Both the position numbers and the translations under genes were made by a program. The notes below the pieces were generated by a model. That model saw only the letters and a list, made by a program, of their open reading frames with translations, searched no databases and was not told the origin of the DNA. A stretch of 61,205 nt of DNA from Cudoniella acicularis (lineage: Eukaryota; Ascomycota; Leotiomycetes; Helotiales; Helotiaceae). The stretch spans positions 1 to 61,205 of the forward strand of contig JAAMPI010000135.1 of NCBI GenBank assembly GCA_013054445.1. Direction: 5' to 3'. Below are positions 22,000 to 32,567 of this stretch, piece by piece. Each line of letters begins with the position of its first letter. Position 1 is the first letter of the stretch.

Positions 22000-23883
22000 C
22001 TAAATAAGCGCCTGTCCTTTGTACATGCCATCCCTGACCTCAGCAACAACATCCTTCCTATCATGCTTCCCAACCAACACAATTCCTCTCCCTCTCCTTC
22101 CCATTCTCCCCGTGCGCCCAAGTCTATGAATGAAATCAATCGTCGAATGCGGAACATCATACAATATCACGTGTCGTACAGCGAGAGTGTCAATACCCCT
22201 AGATCCCAAATCCGTGGTAACCAAGACCTTCGTATTCGGTAATTTGCGCTTCACAGGAGGAGCTACCTTCCCAAAAGGTACGTAGTTGGGTTGATTATCA
22301 GCTAGGGATCCGGGGTGGTCCTCCTTGGGTGCGGTAAGGGGAGTGGAGAGTGTGAATGAGGCAAGCATTTCGGATTGCCTTTGCTCGGGGGTATCGCGGC
22401 TGAGTGCGATGGCGTCAATGCCTTTGGAGACAAGATATTCGGCTACTTCTTGCGTAGTCTCGCGCTCATTGACGAATACTAGGATGCGTTTCACGTCCAT
22501 TTGACCTTTGACGGGTCCGTCGTGCTCGGCGGCTGCTTTGCCGATCGTCCAGATGGTGTCGGCGCAGGCCAGGTTCTTATTTCCTTTGTAGGGCTCGCGG
22601 TCAACGTCTACGACGCCTAGTTGAACACGACGGGGAATGGCGTGGAGATTGGGAGTGACTAGGCGGTGGATATCGGGGAATCGTTTGCGGAGGTAGTTAT
22701 CCATGCTCCGAGGGATAGTTGCGGAGCACAAAATAAGTTGTTTCAAGGAGGGAGTGGCTTTGTCAATAATGGCGGAGGTGAGAGGTGAGAATCCACGATC
22801 CAGAAGAGAATCTGCTTCATCGACAATTAAATGGGTGACGCGTGAGAGAATGTTTGGGTCGGAATCAGCGATCGAGGATAGTAAATGTGGAGTTGCGACC
22901 AAGATATCGATTCCACGAGGGGAGAAGAGGCGATTTCGAATGACTTGCCCACTAACATTTGAGGATATCATCGCCGAACGAAATTTCACAGTGTGTGAAA
23001 ATGCTTTAACAAGTCCTCCGACCTGCGCTACCAGCTCGGATGTTGGTACCAATATAATTGCTCGGGGTCTTCCAGTTGTTGGATGGGGCATTTCGGATAT
23101 CGATGGAGCTAGTGAAGGTTGCAAGGCCATTTCCAATTTTTCCTGCTGTAGAGCCTCGTTGTATTCCTTGATATCCTCATCCTCTGCTTCAGCAAGCTTT
23201 ACGGCGTTCATGGTGGGAAGCAAATATGCCAATGTCTTTCCTGACCCAGTTTCCGCCGCGATCAAAAATTCCCCTTTCTCCTGAACAATTTTCCTAGTCT
23301 TTCTTACTGCATCCTCACTTCCCAATAACGCTGGAATAGCAATCCTTTGTACCGGAGTAGGGTTTATGTCCTGCATTCCCTGTAACGCCTGCGAAGATAT
23401 CGAGGCTTTGATCGCAGTGATGAGAGGAAACTGCTCGAAAGACTCGATTGCAGCGATTTGCTCCTTTATTCTTGTTCGTGCATTGTACGACACCGGCGCC
23501 AACGCTCTCTGCATCTTCAATGCCTTAAATCCTCCTGCTCGGGGATCTTCCCTATCTCTCCTACTCGTCCACTTCCCATTCCTATCCTGCGCCGGCCTTT
23601 GCGATGTTACGCGTTCTGGAATACCCCGTATGTTCGCCTCCCTTTGATTCATTCCTCCAAATGGGCCATCTTGCCTCCTTCGATTGGGCCGTGCGGCTTC
23701 ACCTGGACTCGATTCAGGAGTACTGACTCTTCTAAAGGGTGCTAGGCTCATTCGATTTGGACGACTGGCGAATTTGGTGCTCACGGAGGCGGTTTGCTGG
23801 GAAGGCCATTGTAGAAAAGATTGCTGTTGTCGCGCTGCCTTGAAAGAGCAGAATAGGCAGGTGGAGATTTTTGGTGGTAACAT
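22000..23883 (-). CDS. MRH4: mitochondrial DEAD-box RNA helicase MRH4
   Basis: Single exon, 627 residues, ATG at 23883. The first 100 or so residues are rich in Arg/Ser/Gln with few acidic residues, as in a mitochondrial targeting sequence. Helicase motifs in order: Q motif NPTPVQRIAIPALL, motif I AAETGSGKT (about residue 215), PTSELVAQV (Ia), VATPHLL (Ib), motif II DEAD (VDEADSLLDRG), motif III SAT, then VFVNERETTQEV (IV), TTDLGSRGID (V) and HRLGRTGRMGRRG (VI). The divergent motifs and long acidic insert after motif I fit the MRH4 family, which acts in large-subunit assembly of the mitochondrial ribosome. It lies downstream of NIP7 on the same strand. Intact. Confidence 0.92.
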   Translation of the reverse strand: MLPPKISTCLFCSFKAARQQQSFLQWPSQQTASVSTKFASRPNRMSLAPFRRVSTPESSPGEAARPNRRRQDGPFGGMNQREANIRGIPERVTSQRPAQDRNGKWTSRRDREDPRAGGFKALKMQRALAPVSYNARTRIKEQIAAIESFEQFPLITAIKASISSQALQGMQDINPTPVQRIAIPALLGSEDAVRKTRKIVQEKGEFLIAAETGSGKTLAYLLPTMNAVKLAEAEDEDIKEYNEALQQEKLEMALQPSLAPSISEMPHPTTGRPRAIILVPTSELVAQVGGLVKAFSHTVKFRSAMISSNVSGQVIRNRLFSPRGIDILVATPHLLSSIADSDPNILSRVTHLIVDEADSLLDRGFSPLTSAIIDKATPSLKQLILCSATIPRSMDNYLRKRFPDIHRLVTPNLHAIPRRVQLGVVDVDREPYKGNKNLACADTIWTIGKAAAEHDGPVKGQMDVKRILVFVNERETTQEVAEYLVSKGIDAIALSRDTPEQRQSEMLASFTLSTPLTAPKEDHPGSLADNQPNYVPFGKVAPPVKRKLPNTKVLVTTDLGSRGIDTLAVRHVILYDVPHSTIDFIHRLGRTGRMGRRGRGIVLVGKHDRKDVVAEVRDGMYKGQALI

Positions 23884-24350
23884 CGTGGGCGTGTCGTATT
23901 ATAATCGCATTTTGAGGGAAAACTACTGCTCCAAGTTGTTAACTTTCGAGCTCGAACAATCCTCGGCGATTTTACAAATTCTCGACCTAGGAAATATTTT
24001 TGTCGCAAAAACGTTGTTCCGGGCAACCAATCACATAAAAGAATGTTTTCCAAAACAAATCTAGCTTCATCTGAAGTCTCTTGACATCGTAATTGTTAAT
24101 TACTTGGAAAAATTATACTGGGTAATGGATACTAGAAAGAAGAAATAGAGGTTTAGGCCATTTTCACAGTCAAAATAAGGCTACTTCGTATCCTTCAGCA
24201 AAAGCTCGGAGAAAAATTGGCATAACCCTCTTCATACAGCCATTTGTGTTTTGTAGAGGGCATATAATCCATCCCAGGCCCGCAGGAACCCCTACTGTAC
24301 TCCTCAACTCCATACAAAAGCAGTAGTCCACCCAAAGGAGCTAGGGTTGT
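23884..24350. promoter_or_regulatory. MRH4 promoter / NIP7 3' flank
   Basis: About 470 bases between two genes on the minus strand. It must hold the MRH4 promoter and the NIP7 terminator. No specific motif stands out. Confidence 0.45.
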
Positions 24351-25142
24351 TCAACTCGTTGCAAAAAGACTGTCCTCATCTCGCAAGTACTCTCCACAAT
24401 CCGCCTGTCTGAAGCATGTAATCCCAGTTGGGTCCAATCTTCTCGCTTCTTGTGTGCTCCTCGCAGTAACTCCAAATCCTAACGGCGTATCATTCATCGA
24501 ATAAACCACAACCCCTTGATGCTCCGGGCAATCATCCGACCATCTCCCAACTTGTGCCTTTACAATATGACTGCCATAGAGGAATGGCATTTCTCCATTC
24601 GCTAAAGTTCAGTCAGCGAAGGTCCACCTAGGCTTAAACTTCCTTGCGGTTTGGACAGATGACTTGCCTTTGACCCAGACCTTGTATCGTGCGTGCTCGG
24701 CGAGAATACTACAACGAATTAGAACCATGATTTTTCGAGCAGGAGGGAGGGAGAGAGGAGCCGAGAGGATGAAACTTCCTCCCGACCAACTTATAATAAG
24801 GAATGGTTGCTTACGGAAGAGCCGTGATGTGCAAACGAAACTTGCCGCTCTTCGTAAACTTGCCTAGAAGATGTTAGAACAAGCTTGCTGGAGCATAGCA
24901 CTTCAACGGGACATACCTAAGCAAGTACCCAAGGACAGAAGTTTGTCTCTTGCTATTGAAGTCGCCAGGTTTGCCAAAGACAGCCGTACATAATAGCATC
25001 TGCTCTGAACGACGCGAAATACAAAACGATCTGCGTTTGGCCCGTTGTCGAGCGGCGCAATCAGAGCCTTCAGTGACGTGCCCGTATAATTTGCAAGTTT
25101 CGAAAAAAGCGTGGACGTCTCAGTTTCCGTAAGTGGGCGCAT
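24351..25142 (-). CDS. NIP7: 60S ribosome biogenesis protein NIP7, four exons
   Basis: Exons: 25142-24917, 24863-24815, 24708-24668 and 24601-24351. Spliced, they give 188 residues, the usual length for NIP7. The order is MRPLTETETSTLFSKLANY..., SLANLATSIARDKLLSLGTC, then GKFTKSGKFRLHIT, then ILAEHARYKVWVK, then the PUA part NGEMPFLYGSHIVKAQVG and GFGVTARSTQEARRLDP to a C terminus ending RDEDSLFATS. Introns 1 and 2 are GT-AG. Intron 3 (24667-24602) uses a GC donor (G|GCAAGT) with a CTGAC branch site; no GT donor nearby keeps the frame. NIP7 binds pre-60S particles and is needed for 27S pre-rRNA processing. Divergent from NOC3. Confidence 0.93.
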
Positions 25143-25306
25143 TCTGTTGTCTTTTTGTGGTATCGAGGGTCAGGAGTGAAATTTCAAGGTCCTCAATCTT
25201 TTTGGTGGGGAAGTTTTTCGCGAATGAACTTTTTTTCTGGGGTGCGGCCGCGTCGAAATCTGCAAAACAATCAGCTGCGAAAATATTTATCCACAACCAC
25301 ACAAAC
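25143..25306. promoter_or_regulatory. 164-bp bidirectional promoter region of NIP7 and NOC3
   Basis: The start codons of two 60S-assembly factors lie only 164 bases apart on opposite strands. The interval has T-rich tracts (CTTTTTGTGG, AAGTTTTTCGCG, ACTTTTTTTCTGG). Both 5' leaders must fit here, so shared control is likely. No exact PAC or RRPE element is seen. Confidence 0.7.
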
Positions 25307-27346
25307 ATGGCCAGAATACCAGCAGTCAAAAGGCGGAAGCTGACACCCCCTGCGACGGATGGAGAGGACTCATCCCCTTCCACCCTCGAACCGGAGCCCG
25401 ATACCAACGATTTCTTCGCACAAGCTGCGAGCTGGAATTTGGAGCAAGACTACGAGACCAAACCACGAAAGGGGAAGAAGAAAGAGAAGGAGAGCACGCG
25501 ATTACCGATCAAGACATCCGATGGATTGATTCAGCAAGTTGAGGCGGCCGAGGAGAAGGAGGATGCGGATAGCGATTTGGAGTGGCTAGGCGTGGAGGGT
25601 TCTGATGAGGAAGTCGAAGAGAAGCCCGTGGAGGAATCAAAGATCCCGATACGGCAACAAATATTGCAGGCAAAGGAGGAATTGGCCCGGATAGCATTGA
25701 TGCTGAATGAAGATCCGGAAGAGAACTCAGGGGCTTTCAAAGCACTGGCACAAATCGGACAGAACAAGAATACAACCATCAAGAAACTGGCTCTTGCGAC
25801 GCAATTGGCGGTATACAAAGATGTCATTCCCGGTTACCGAATACGGCCATTATCAGAAGAGGATATGGAGACGAAGGTATCAAAGGAAGTCCGAAAATTG
25901 AGAGCATACGAACAATCGCTGGTTGGGAGTTATCAGGCGTACATTAAAGAGTTGGCCAAGCTTGCGACGTCGGGCAAAGCAAGTGATTCGAAGGATTCAG
26001 GCCCGAGTCTTTCAAGTATGGCCATCTCTTGCGCATGCACACTCTTGGTTGCAATTCCTCATTTCAATTTCAGAGGAGAGTTATTAAAGATACTGGTTGG
26101 AAAGCTAAGCACTAGAAAGGTGGATGATGATTTCGTCAAATGCAGAGAAACAATTGAGACAGTATTTCGGAACGACGAAGATGGAACGCCTTCTTTGGAT
26201 ACAGTGTCTCTTTTGACAAAAATGATGAAAGGCAGAGGGTATCGTGTGGACGAGAGTGTTCTCAATACATTCCTGCATTTGCGATTACTATCTGAATTTT
26301 CCTGGAAAGCATCTATGAATCACATCGACAAGCCAAGTAGGGGAGAGGAGGAGATCCGGGGCAAGAAGCCCAAGGAGAAGCGAGTTTTTCGAACGAAGAA
26401 GGAGAGGAAGATTTTGAAAGAGCGAAAGGTGGTTGAGAAGGAGATGGTTCAAGCAGATGCAACAGTGAGCCACGAAGAACGAGATCGAATGCAGGCAGAG
26501 ACTTTGAAGCTTGTTTTCGTCACCTACTTTCGGATATTGAAGCTGCGATCACCAAGTCTGATGGGTGCTGTTCTGGAGGGGTTGGCACGATATGCACATC
26601 TCATCAATCAGGACTTCTTCGGTGACATTCTGGAAGCCCTGAAAGATCTTATTGGACACGCAGAATCCGGCGACGACGTCGAAGAAGAAGAAGAAACCGA
26701 TGACGAGACGACAAGAAATCTGACTCGAGAGGCTCTCCTGTGCATCATCACTGCGTTCGCTCTACTCGAAGGCCAAGATGCCGCAAAAGCACAAGCAACA
26801 CTCAGTCTTGACTTGAGCTTCTTCATCACCCATCTTTACCGAACACTATTCGCATTGTCGCTAAACGCAGACATTGAGCTCAGTGCCAAATCTTTACACC
26901 TACCAGATCCAAACAATCCATCGGCTCCCCTTGCTACTACAACAAACAACAAAATCAACATCCAGACTACTACTGTTCTTCTCCTACGATCCTTATCATC
27001 GGTATTGGTCCCACAGCTTGCTGCGCGCGCAGTCCCTCCTCTTCGCATCGCTGCCTTCACAAAGCAACTCCTTACTTCCTCACTTCATATGCCTGAGAAG
27101 TCATGTCTCGCAATTACTGGTTTACTTGGCAAGGTAACCAAAACCCATGAGAAGAAAATTGCCGCTTTGTGGAACACCGAGGAGCGGAGAGGAGATGGGG
27201 CATTTGATCCTTTAAGCGGAGAGGTTGAGGGAAGCAACCCCTTTGCAACGACTATCTGGGAAGGCGAACTATTGAAGAAGCATTTCTGTCCCGCAGTTCG
27301 AGGTGGAGTAAAGACCATGGAGAAAAATGTTCTAGGACTAAGATAA
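25307..27346 (+). CDS. NOC3: nucleolar complex-associated protein 3 (Noc3), pre-60S assembly
   Basis: Single exon, 679 residues, starting at ATG 25307 (MARIPAVKRRKLTPP). The frame is open further upstream without a usable ATG, so this start is chosen. Family features: basic N terminus with a nuclear-localisation-like KRRK, acidic/lysine-rich stretch (KGKKKEKE, then EEKEDADSDLEWLG), the Noc3 N-terminal domain (IPIRQQILQAKEELARIA to GYRIRPLSEEDMETKVSKEVR), central HEAT-like helices with a lysine-rich insert (KKPKEKRVFRTKKERK), and the CBF-type C-terminal domain (LLRSLSSVLVP ... NPFATTIWEGELLKKHFCPA). It works with Noc2 in exporting pre-60S particles from nucleolus to nucleoplasm. Intact. Confidence 0.92.
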   Translation: MARIPAVKRRKLTPPATDGEDSSPSTLEPEPDTNDFFAQAASWNLEQDYETKPRKGKKKEKESTRLPIKTSDGLIQQVEAAEEKEDADSDLEWLGVEGSDEEVEEKPVEESKIPIRQQILQAKEELARIALMLNEDPEENSGAFKALAQIGQNKNTTIKKLALATQLAVYKDVIPGYRIRPLSEEDMETKVSKEVRKLRAYEQSLVGSYQAYIKELAKLATSGKASDSKDSGPSLSSMAISCACTLLVAIPHFNFRGELLKILVGKLSTRKVDDDFVKCRETIETVFRNDEDGTPSLDTVSLLTKMMKGRGYRVDESVLNTFLHLRLLSEFSWKASMNHIDKPSRGEEEIRGKKPKEKRVFRTKKERKILKERKVVEKEMVQADATVSHEERDRMQAETLKLVFVTYFRILKLRSPSLMGAVLEGLARYAHLINQDFFGDILEALKDLIGHAESGDDVEEEEETDDETTRNLTREALLCIITAFALLEGQDAAKAQATLSLDLSFFITHLYRTLFALSLNADIELSAKSLHLPDPNNPSAPLATTTNNKINIQTTTVLLLRSLSSVLVPQLAARAVPPLRIAAFTKQLLTSSLHMPEKSCLAITGLLGKVTKTHEKKIAALWNTEERRGDGAFDPLSGEVEGSNPFATTIWEGELLKKHFCPAVRGGVKTMEKNVLGLR

Positions 27347-27843
27347 ATAAATCAAGATACCTCTTCATACGTCCAAATAATCACGAGTTCTCCAGCCTCG
27401 CAAAATCATCACCGCTGACCATTCCACCCCGACCAAGCTGCCTAAACCAATTGTCCATCTGACTAATTTTCTTTCCCACGTCGCACAAAATTGCCCTCCA
27501 AACTCCAAAAAATGATCTGCACAAACCCGTAAGATGTCGCATGAAAAGCATGGCACCTGAGCAAACAGGGATCACAAGCCACAAAACCCTGCCTGTTTTT
27601 TCCGCCATCTTTTTGTGAGACATCTTGGAAATCTGCAAACTTGCCAACGAACCATGATTAAAAAAGAATGAACGGTTTTCCTCTTTCATACCTATAGCCG
27701 CTGCACGAATCTATAAGCCATTTTTTTAACTTTCCGAAATTCAGCAAGTGTACCATCGAGCGAGCTGTTGGGTTTCGGCTTGCCAAGCAAAAAGGCTAGG
27801 CAATGCACCACGTGCCTCGTTTTACTTCTTATCGCTCCTTAAC
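27347..27843. other. intergenic, NOC3 3' flank
   Basis: Open frames on the minus strand at 27365-27689 overlap each other without a known domain or splice pattern; I do not call them. The last 60 bases lead into the small membrane-protein gene. Confidence 0.35.
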
Positions 27844-28421
27844 ATGGCAACCCCTCCTGCCCCGAACACTGAAATCACATTCCCTTTACCAGCAGCTGTA
27901 AGTCTCTTTTCAATTCCCTACTCTTTCAAGACCTCATTTTTTCTGAAAATGTATAAAGAGACAACTGACGAGACGAAAATTACAAGGAACCTTTCTACAA
28001 AACCGGCACATTCTGGAAACACTTCTCCGTTCTTGTGTCCATCGGTCTATCGATTGCTTCACTTATCATTTCTGCCTTTGCGAGTTTGAGACGTGATAGT
28101 ATTAGCAATGAAGTTTTGAGAGGTTCGTCTCTCTGTCGTTTTACCTTCACCACTTTCGTATACTCGCGTATGAAACGAAAAGTACTGACGAGAAGATGAG
28201 AACTAGCCTTGACCGTCTCGGGAATCGTAGTAAACAGTATCTCCATCAGTCTCTCGGCGCTCACGAGTCTGGATTGGAAGAGCAAGACAACGAATGACCG
28301 GCTTTTTGCGGAGCAGCTTGTGAAGGTTGTGCATGTGCATGAGGGGGAGAGGATTGTGGTTTTGAGAAAGGGCCAGGCTTTGGAGCTTGAGACTGGGAGA
28401 GGGAGTGGGAGTGACTTGTGA
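27844..28421 (+). CDS. small fungal membrane protein, three exons, unnamed
   Basis: Exons 27844-27897, 27987-28122 and 28207-28421 join in frame to 134 residues. Both introns (89 and 84 bases) are GT-AG and each carries a CTGAC branch site. The protein starts MATPPAPNTEITFPLPAA, then has an aromatic stretch (EPFYKTGTFWKHF) and a hydrophobic segment VLVSIGLSIASLIISAFA. A second, weaker hydrophobic segment is SGIVVNSISISLSALTSL. After these come a soluble tail with KVVHVHEGERIVVLRKGQ and an end rich in Gly/Ser. I do not recognise a family. The gene model is supported by splice signals and by frame continuity, not by homology. Confidence 0.65.
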
Positions 28422-30051
28422 GGTGTTGGTGTTGGTTGGTTTATCGAGTGATTGGAAACTGGGAGGTAGGCGTGAGGATTGTTGGGGTCTTTTGAGAAAG
28501 GTAAGGTTTTGTAGATATCACTGACCTGCTTTTATTAGAAGTTTTAAAGAGTGATAATTTGCATAGATTTGAATATCAGAATAGTCGTGAAATCCGCAGA
28601 ATATCAACAAACTGGCCAAGAATCAAAAGGCTGCTTCTATGGCCTCAATTGTGAACCCTGATTCGATACCTATTAAAATTTGAAGTGGTTTGAAAAATAT
28701 CCGGAAATCCCATTGAGCGTAAGTTTTCAGCCGCTATACGCAGGAACATACCCGACCGGCTGACCAAAAGAATCGTTTTATACTTAGGAGGTCTGAGCAG
28801 GTAGAGTAGCAATCACCTGTGCTTCCCTGCCGGCAGATACCGTCGGGCAGCAGCCGTTGTATTTATCGTGTCACCGTGGCGTATCTCGAACCCGGATCTG
28901 TTCCGACATGGGTGTACTTGGTCCAAAGACATGGAAATCGGCGCTTACGCCGGTACTTTCCTGTTTCGGTGTCGATGCGCTAAGCTTTTGACTGCAGCTC
29001 TGGGGATTCTTGCAGGAAACGCTAGCGCAGTGAAAATCTTGCTTGGCTCGGATTTTTTTTGGGATTTCTGCTCATCCTGGAGTCGTCGTAAGATGGTTAC
29101 ATTTTGCGAACCGAGTTGGTCTGTGTTTCGACATGGATTGTATAGTTGACGTTGGTTATACCTTGGTAAGCGGTCAGAACGGCCAAGGGGAGCAGCTGGC
29201 TCAACCCTTCAAGGAAAACCATTGGTTTTCTTTTCCCCCTTTCAATAATACAAGGTTGATTGATAATTCCACCAAGTGGGAGTTTCAAAGTCTTTTGTTG
29301 GATATTTTTTGACGGCCAAAGAAAATGGGCGATTTGCTTTCCCATCCAGGCAGTTGACGGCATTTCTGCAGTGATGGATCAGGGGATGAAGCGAGTTCCA
29401 GGGCAAAGCTCCACCTAACTGGTCAGCCCGGGTATAGTTACACAGGGGAAGCGCGCTGCCCACCGCCCCACGGCCCCGAAGTTCAAAGCTCCTGTCCTGT
29501 GCGTTCTGGGGATCTTTCTCTCCTTCTTGATTCGTTTGCTCTTTCCATTCTTAACAGATTACGGAGGCGTGGTACGGTCGTGCGGAGATCGCGACCCAAA
29601 TCATGAAAATGGGGATACAGTTCACGCATTTCTGGCGAGATGAAGAACGAGGTCTTGGACTCTTTGTCTCGTGGTGGGACTCCAGAAATTTAATGAGCAC
29701 TTGCAATCGACGATCTGCTTCAATCGCTGGAAGATAAACTCTCAGTTGGGTACATATGGCTGCCGTGGCCATTGAGATTGCTGGGATCGCATACGCCGTA
29801 ACTTATCACATTTCGCTGCAGCTTGCATATTTCTTGAACGCGACATGTACTCCGCAGGCTCCTTGAATTCTTCATCATTATCTTCATTCTCCAACCACGA
29901 CTCGATCCCATCAACAATTACAGATGTTCCGGAATCGTGTACCTTTCGACGATTCCCCTAGCTGAGTCGGCAGCGTCGGACATCTGGTATCCCTTCGGTC
30001 CGAACTTCAGTCCGAAAACCACGTTTGAATCCCGAACGCGCCGAATGAATC
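28422..30051. other. intergenic, upstream of the PTH11-like gene
   Basis: About 1.6 kb without a supported gene. The frame at 28868-29149 lacks an ATG and has no domain features. The final 200 bases, C-rich and T-rich, are the likely promoter and leader of the receptor gene. Confidence 0.4.
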
Positions 30052-31597
30052 ATGACTTCGTCCACAACCATCACCGGCGCTGCTCCTCCGCCGGAGGGGG
30101 TAATTCCAAATTTCACGAATCCGGAATCCACGGGCTATCGAGTGATCATCGTAGCAGTTGTCTTGCCGGTCTTCGCTCTTGGTTTCTTAGCGGCACGACT
30201 CTACACCAAACGCGTTTTGGTCAGAAATATTGATCTTTCTGATTGTATGTTTCCTATCTTTACGATGCTGAAGCCTGACTGATCCTTTATAGACTCCATT
30301 GTTTTGGCCTTTGTATGTCCCCCAAGCCTTGAGGGAAGAACCCGTTTTTCGTGCTGAATCACTAATTCTGTCCTCTCCACAGCTTCTTGCGTTTACGAAT
30401 TCAATTATACAGATTTGTTGTATATTTTACCAACTTGCCAGCAAGATTCCTCAGCTAATCATTCCGTAGTAACGAAATATGGAACCGGCATTCATATATG
30501 GAACATTACCTCTGAAAACTTCAAAATATTCATGCGAGTATGTTTCATCCTTCTATAGTACTTTCTGGGGAATCTACTTAATGCCTTGTATAATTTCGTT
30601 TTCTAACTTGCAAATTTACTAGACGGGTGATATATATGGCGCAATAGCTTATAATATGGGGACTTTTTTCATCAAAGCCTCTATTATATTGTTTTATTTG
30701 CGACTTTCAGCACACCGTCCTATTCGGATCGTAATATACGTTGTCATGTTTGTTACAGTTGGCTATAACCTAGCTGGAGCAATCACCCCCTTTTATATTT
30801 GCACGCCGATGCGATTTTATTGGGATTCCACGATTCCGGGGAAGTGTATCGACCTCAATTCAAACTTCTTGGCAACCGCCGCGTTCAACGTCGCCACCGA
30901 TATTGCTTTGCTTCTGCTACCAATATGGTTGCTACGCCCTCTCTGCCTCCCGACTAAGCAGAAAATATGTGTTATCATTGTGTTGATGACCGGATCTGCG
31001 TAAGTGTTCTTTCCAGACGAGAGAAATCCGAGGTGGCGACTGATGTGCAAGTCACAGTGTTTGCATTATCAGTATAATTCGGCTGTCATTAATCCCTGAA
31101 ATGCGGAACGATCACGATACAACATGGCACTGGTCAAAAAATTGCATTTGGATGTAGGCATCGCCCTGTCTAAAAAAGGCACTATTCATCTGACAAATTA
31201 CAGATTGCTCGAGATGTACACTGGTATCATTTGCGTCTGCTTACCCAGCATGAAGCCTCTCATGAAGCACCACTTTCCCAAACTCTTCGAAGAAAATTAC
31301 ACAATAACCTATCCAACCTTTCAGACCATACACCATCTACCAACCGAGACTCCGCAACCGCAACCGCCAAGGACAAGGTCGGTTGATTCCGGGTATCAAA
31401 CGGAGTCGAACAATGGTAGCAGTTCGCAGTTGAAAATTGACTCCGTCAATTTCCAGGACAAGGAGTATGAATATAAGAGTCCCACCGCGTCGGTAATTTC
31501 GGTTTCATTGCAACTGCCTGCGAATGCATTTGTCGTTGATAAGGAAAAGGGTAGCGTGGATTTGGAGGCTTCTTACAATGGGAGTGTAGGCTCATAA
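30052..31597 (+). CDS. PTH11-like seven-transmembrane protein (fungal rhodopsin-type domain), seven exons
   Basis: Exons: 30052-30244, 30293-30312, 30383-30419, 30470-30537, 30623-30999, 31058-31153 and 31204-31597. All junctions are GT-AG, keep the frame and give 394 residues. There is a short extracellular N terminus (NFTNPESTGYR) without a CFEM domain. Membrane segments follow, starting VIIVAVVLPVFALGFLAARLY, with later ones containing GTFFIKASIILFYLRL, IVIYVVMFVTVGYNLAG, FNVATDIALLLLPIWLL and YTGIICVCLPSMKPL. The LFYLRL and DIALLLLPIWLL motifs and a soluble Ser/Thr/Pro-rich tail mark the fungal PTH11-like group. The name comes from a Magnaporthe surface-sensing receptor; ligand here unknown. 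Intact. Confidence 0.85.
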
Positions 31598-32567
31598 TCT
31601 TGATTCCTGGAAGAGAATTGTATGGGTGACGAAGGAAATGATTCATAAGCATCTTCAGCATAAAAGATCATCTACAACAAATTCATCAAGCACATTCCTG
31701 GGAATCCTGGCGTCGAGGTACTGGAGTTGTCCGGGATTGTACTCTGGGACACAACCCTGCTCTCTGCAGGAACGTTGTGGATATTACGGCGCGAAGTTTT
31801 CGACGTTTTCGCTTGCTCTGGAGTCATTGGGTAAATTGGTATTCTCTTCGAATGAGAAGATAAAAGAAACCCAATATGCAATTCGGCGTCAAGGTGCTGG
31901 ATGCGCAATTTAAGCAAGTAGAGGTTCCTCGGACTAGGCTCTGAGCTATAGCGTTATGGACAGATTTTAATTGGTTCAAGAGAAGAAAATCTTGCCCGTA
32001 GCATTGTTACAACCGCGGTGAGGACTGAGCCCTGACTGACAGTTTTACAGTCCGACTTCAAAATTTGGTATTTATCTCAAACATTCGCAGAATTTGATGC
32101 GGGTTTATAAACAATAAATACAAAATGTTTTGGACTGTACTCCTCACATTCCATCGACGACATACAGTTGATCAAAAAGAGGGGCGTTTCTTTATGGGCG
32201 CACGGCCACAAGCCAGCCAATAGAAACCCTCTCTTTTCTTAGCCTAGTGTGAAAGGAGTGCGTCAGGCACAAACCTGTTTTTAGTCTCCGCTCTCGGTCC
32301 AACTCACTTCGATTCATCACAACTCTTTAACTTCAGGTCAAAATTCAGGAACAAACTCACGGTATCAAATAAAAGCTTAAGGGCTCTGGAGGAGGCTCTC
32401 CGAGATTTCTGGCTCTCCATTCTCTCTATTCTCTGCAACTCTGCTGACTACTGCATCACGATATTTCGGGCCTGATCTTTCAGTAAACGGGAGCAAGCCA
32501 ACACCAAACCGAGTTATTTTTTCTCTGCTCAAGACACGCCATTGGCACCTATCCAGATATTAACACC
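31598..32567. other. intergenic, MYND gene promoter
   Basis: About 970 bases. No gene supported. The last 250 bases, pyrimidine-rich with CTCTCC and TTCTCT runs, look like the 5' leader of the downstream gene. Confidence 0.4.

Noticed and set aside
22703..23745. Plus-strand frames inside MRH4
   Set aside because: Antisense shadows of the helicase frame.
25133..25306. Upstream extension of the NOC3 frame by 58 codons
   Set aside because: It has no ATG and overlaps the promoter of NIP7; the ATG at 25307 fits the family N terminus.
27365..27689. Minus-strand frames after NOC3
   Set aside because: They overlap in different frames and show no domain or splice pattern.
28640..28900. Possible tRNA-like GTTCGA-type motif
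   Set aside because: No matching acceptor, D or anticodon stems could be folded around it.
28868..29363. Open frames upstream of the PTH11-like gene
   Set aside because: No ATG in context and no family features; likely chance frames.
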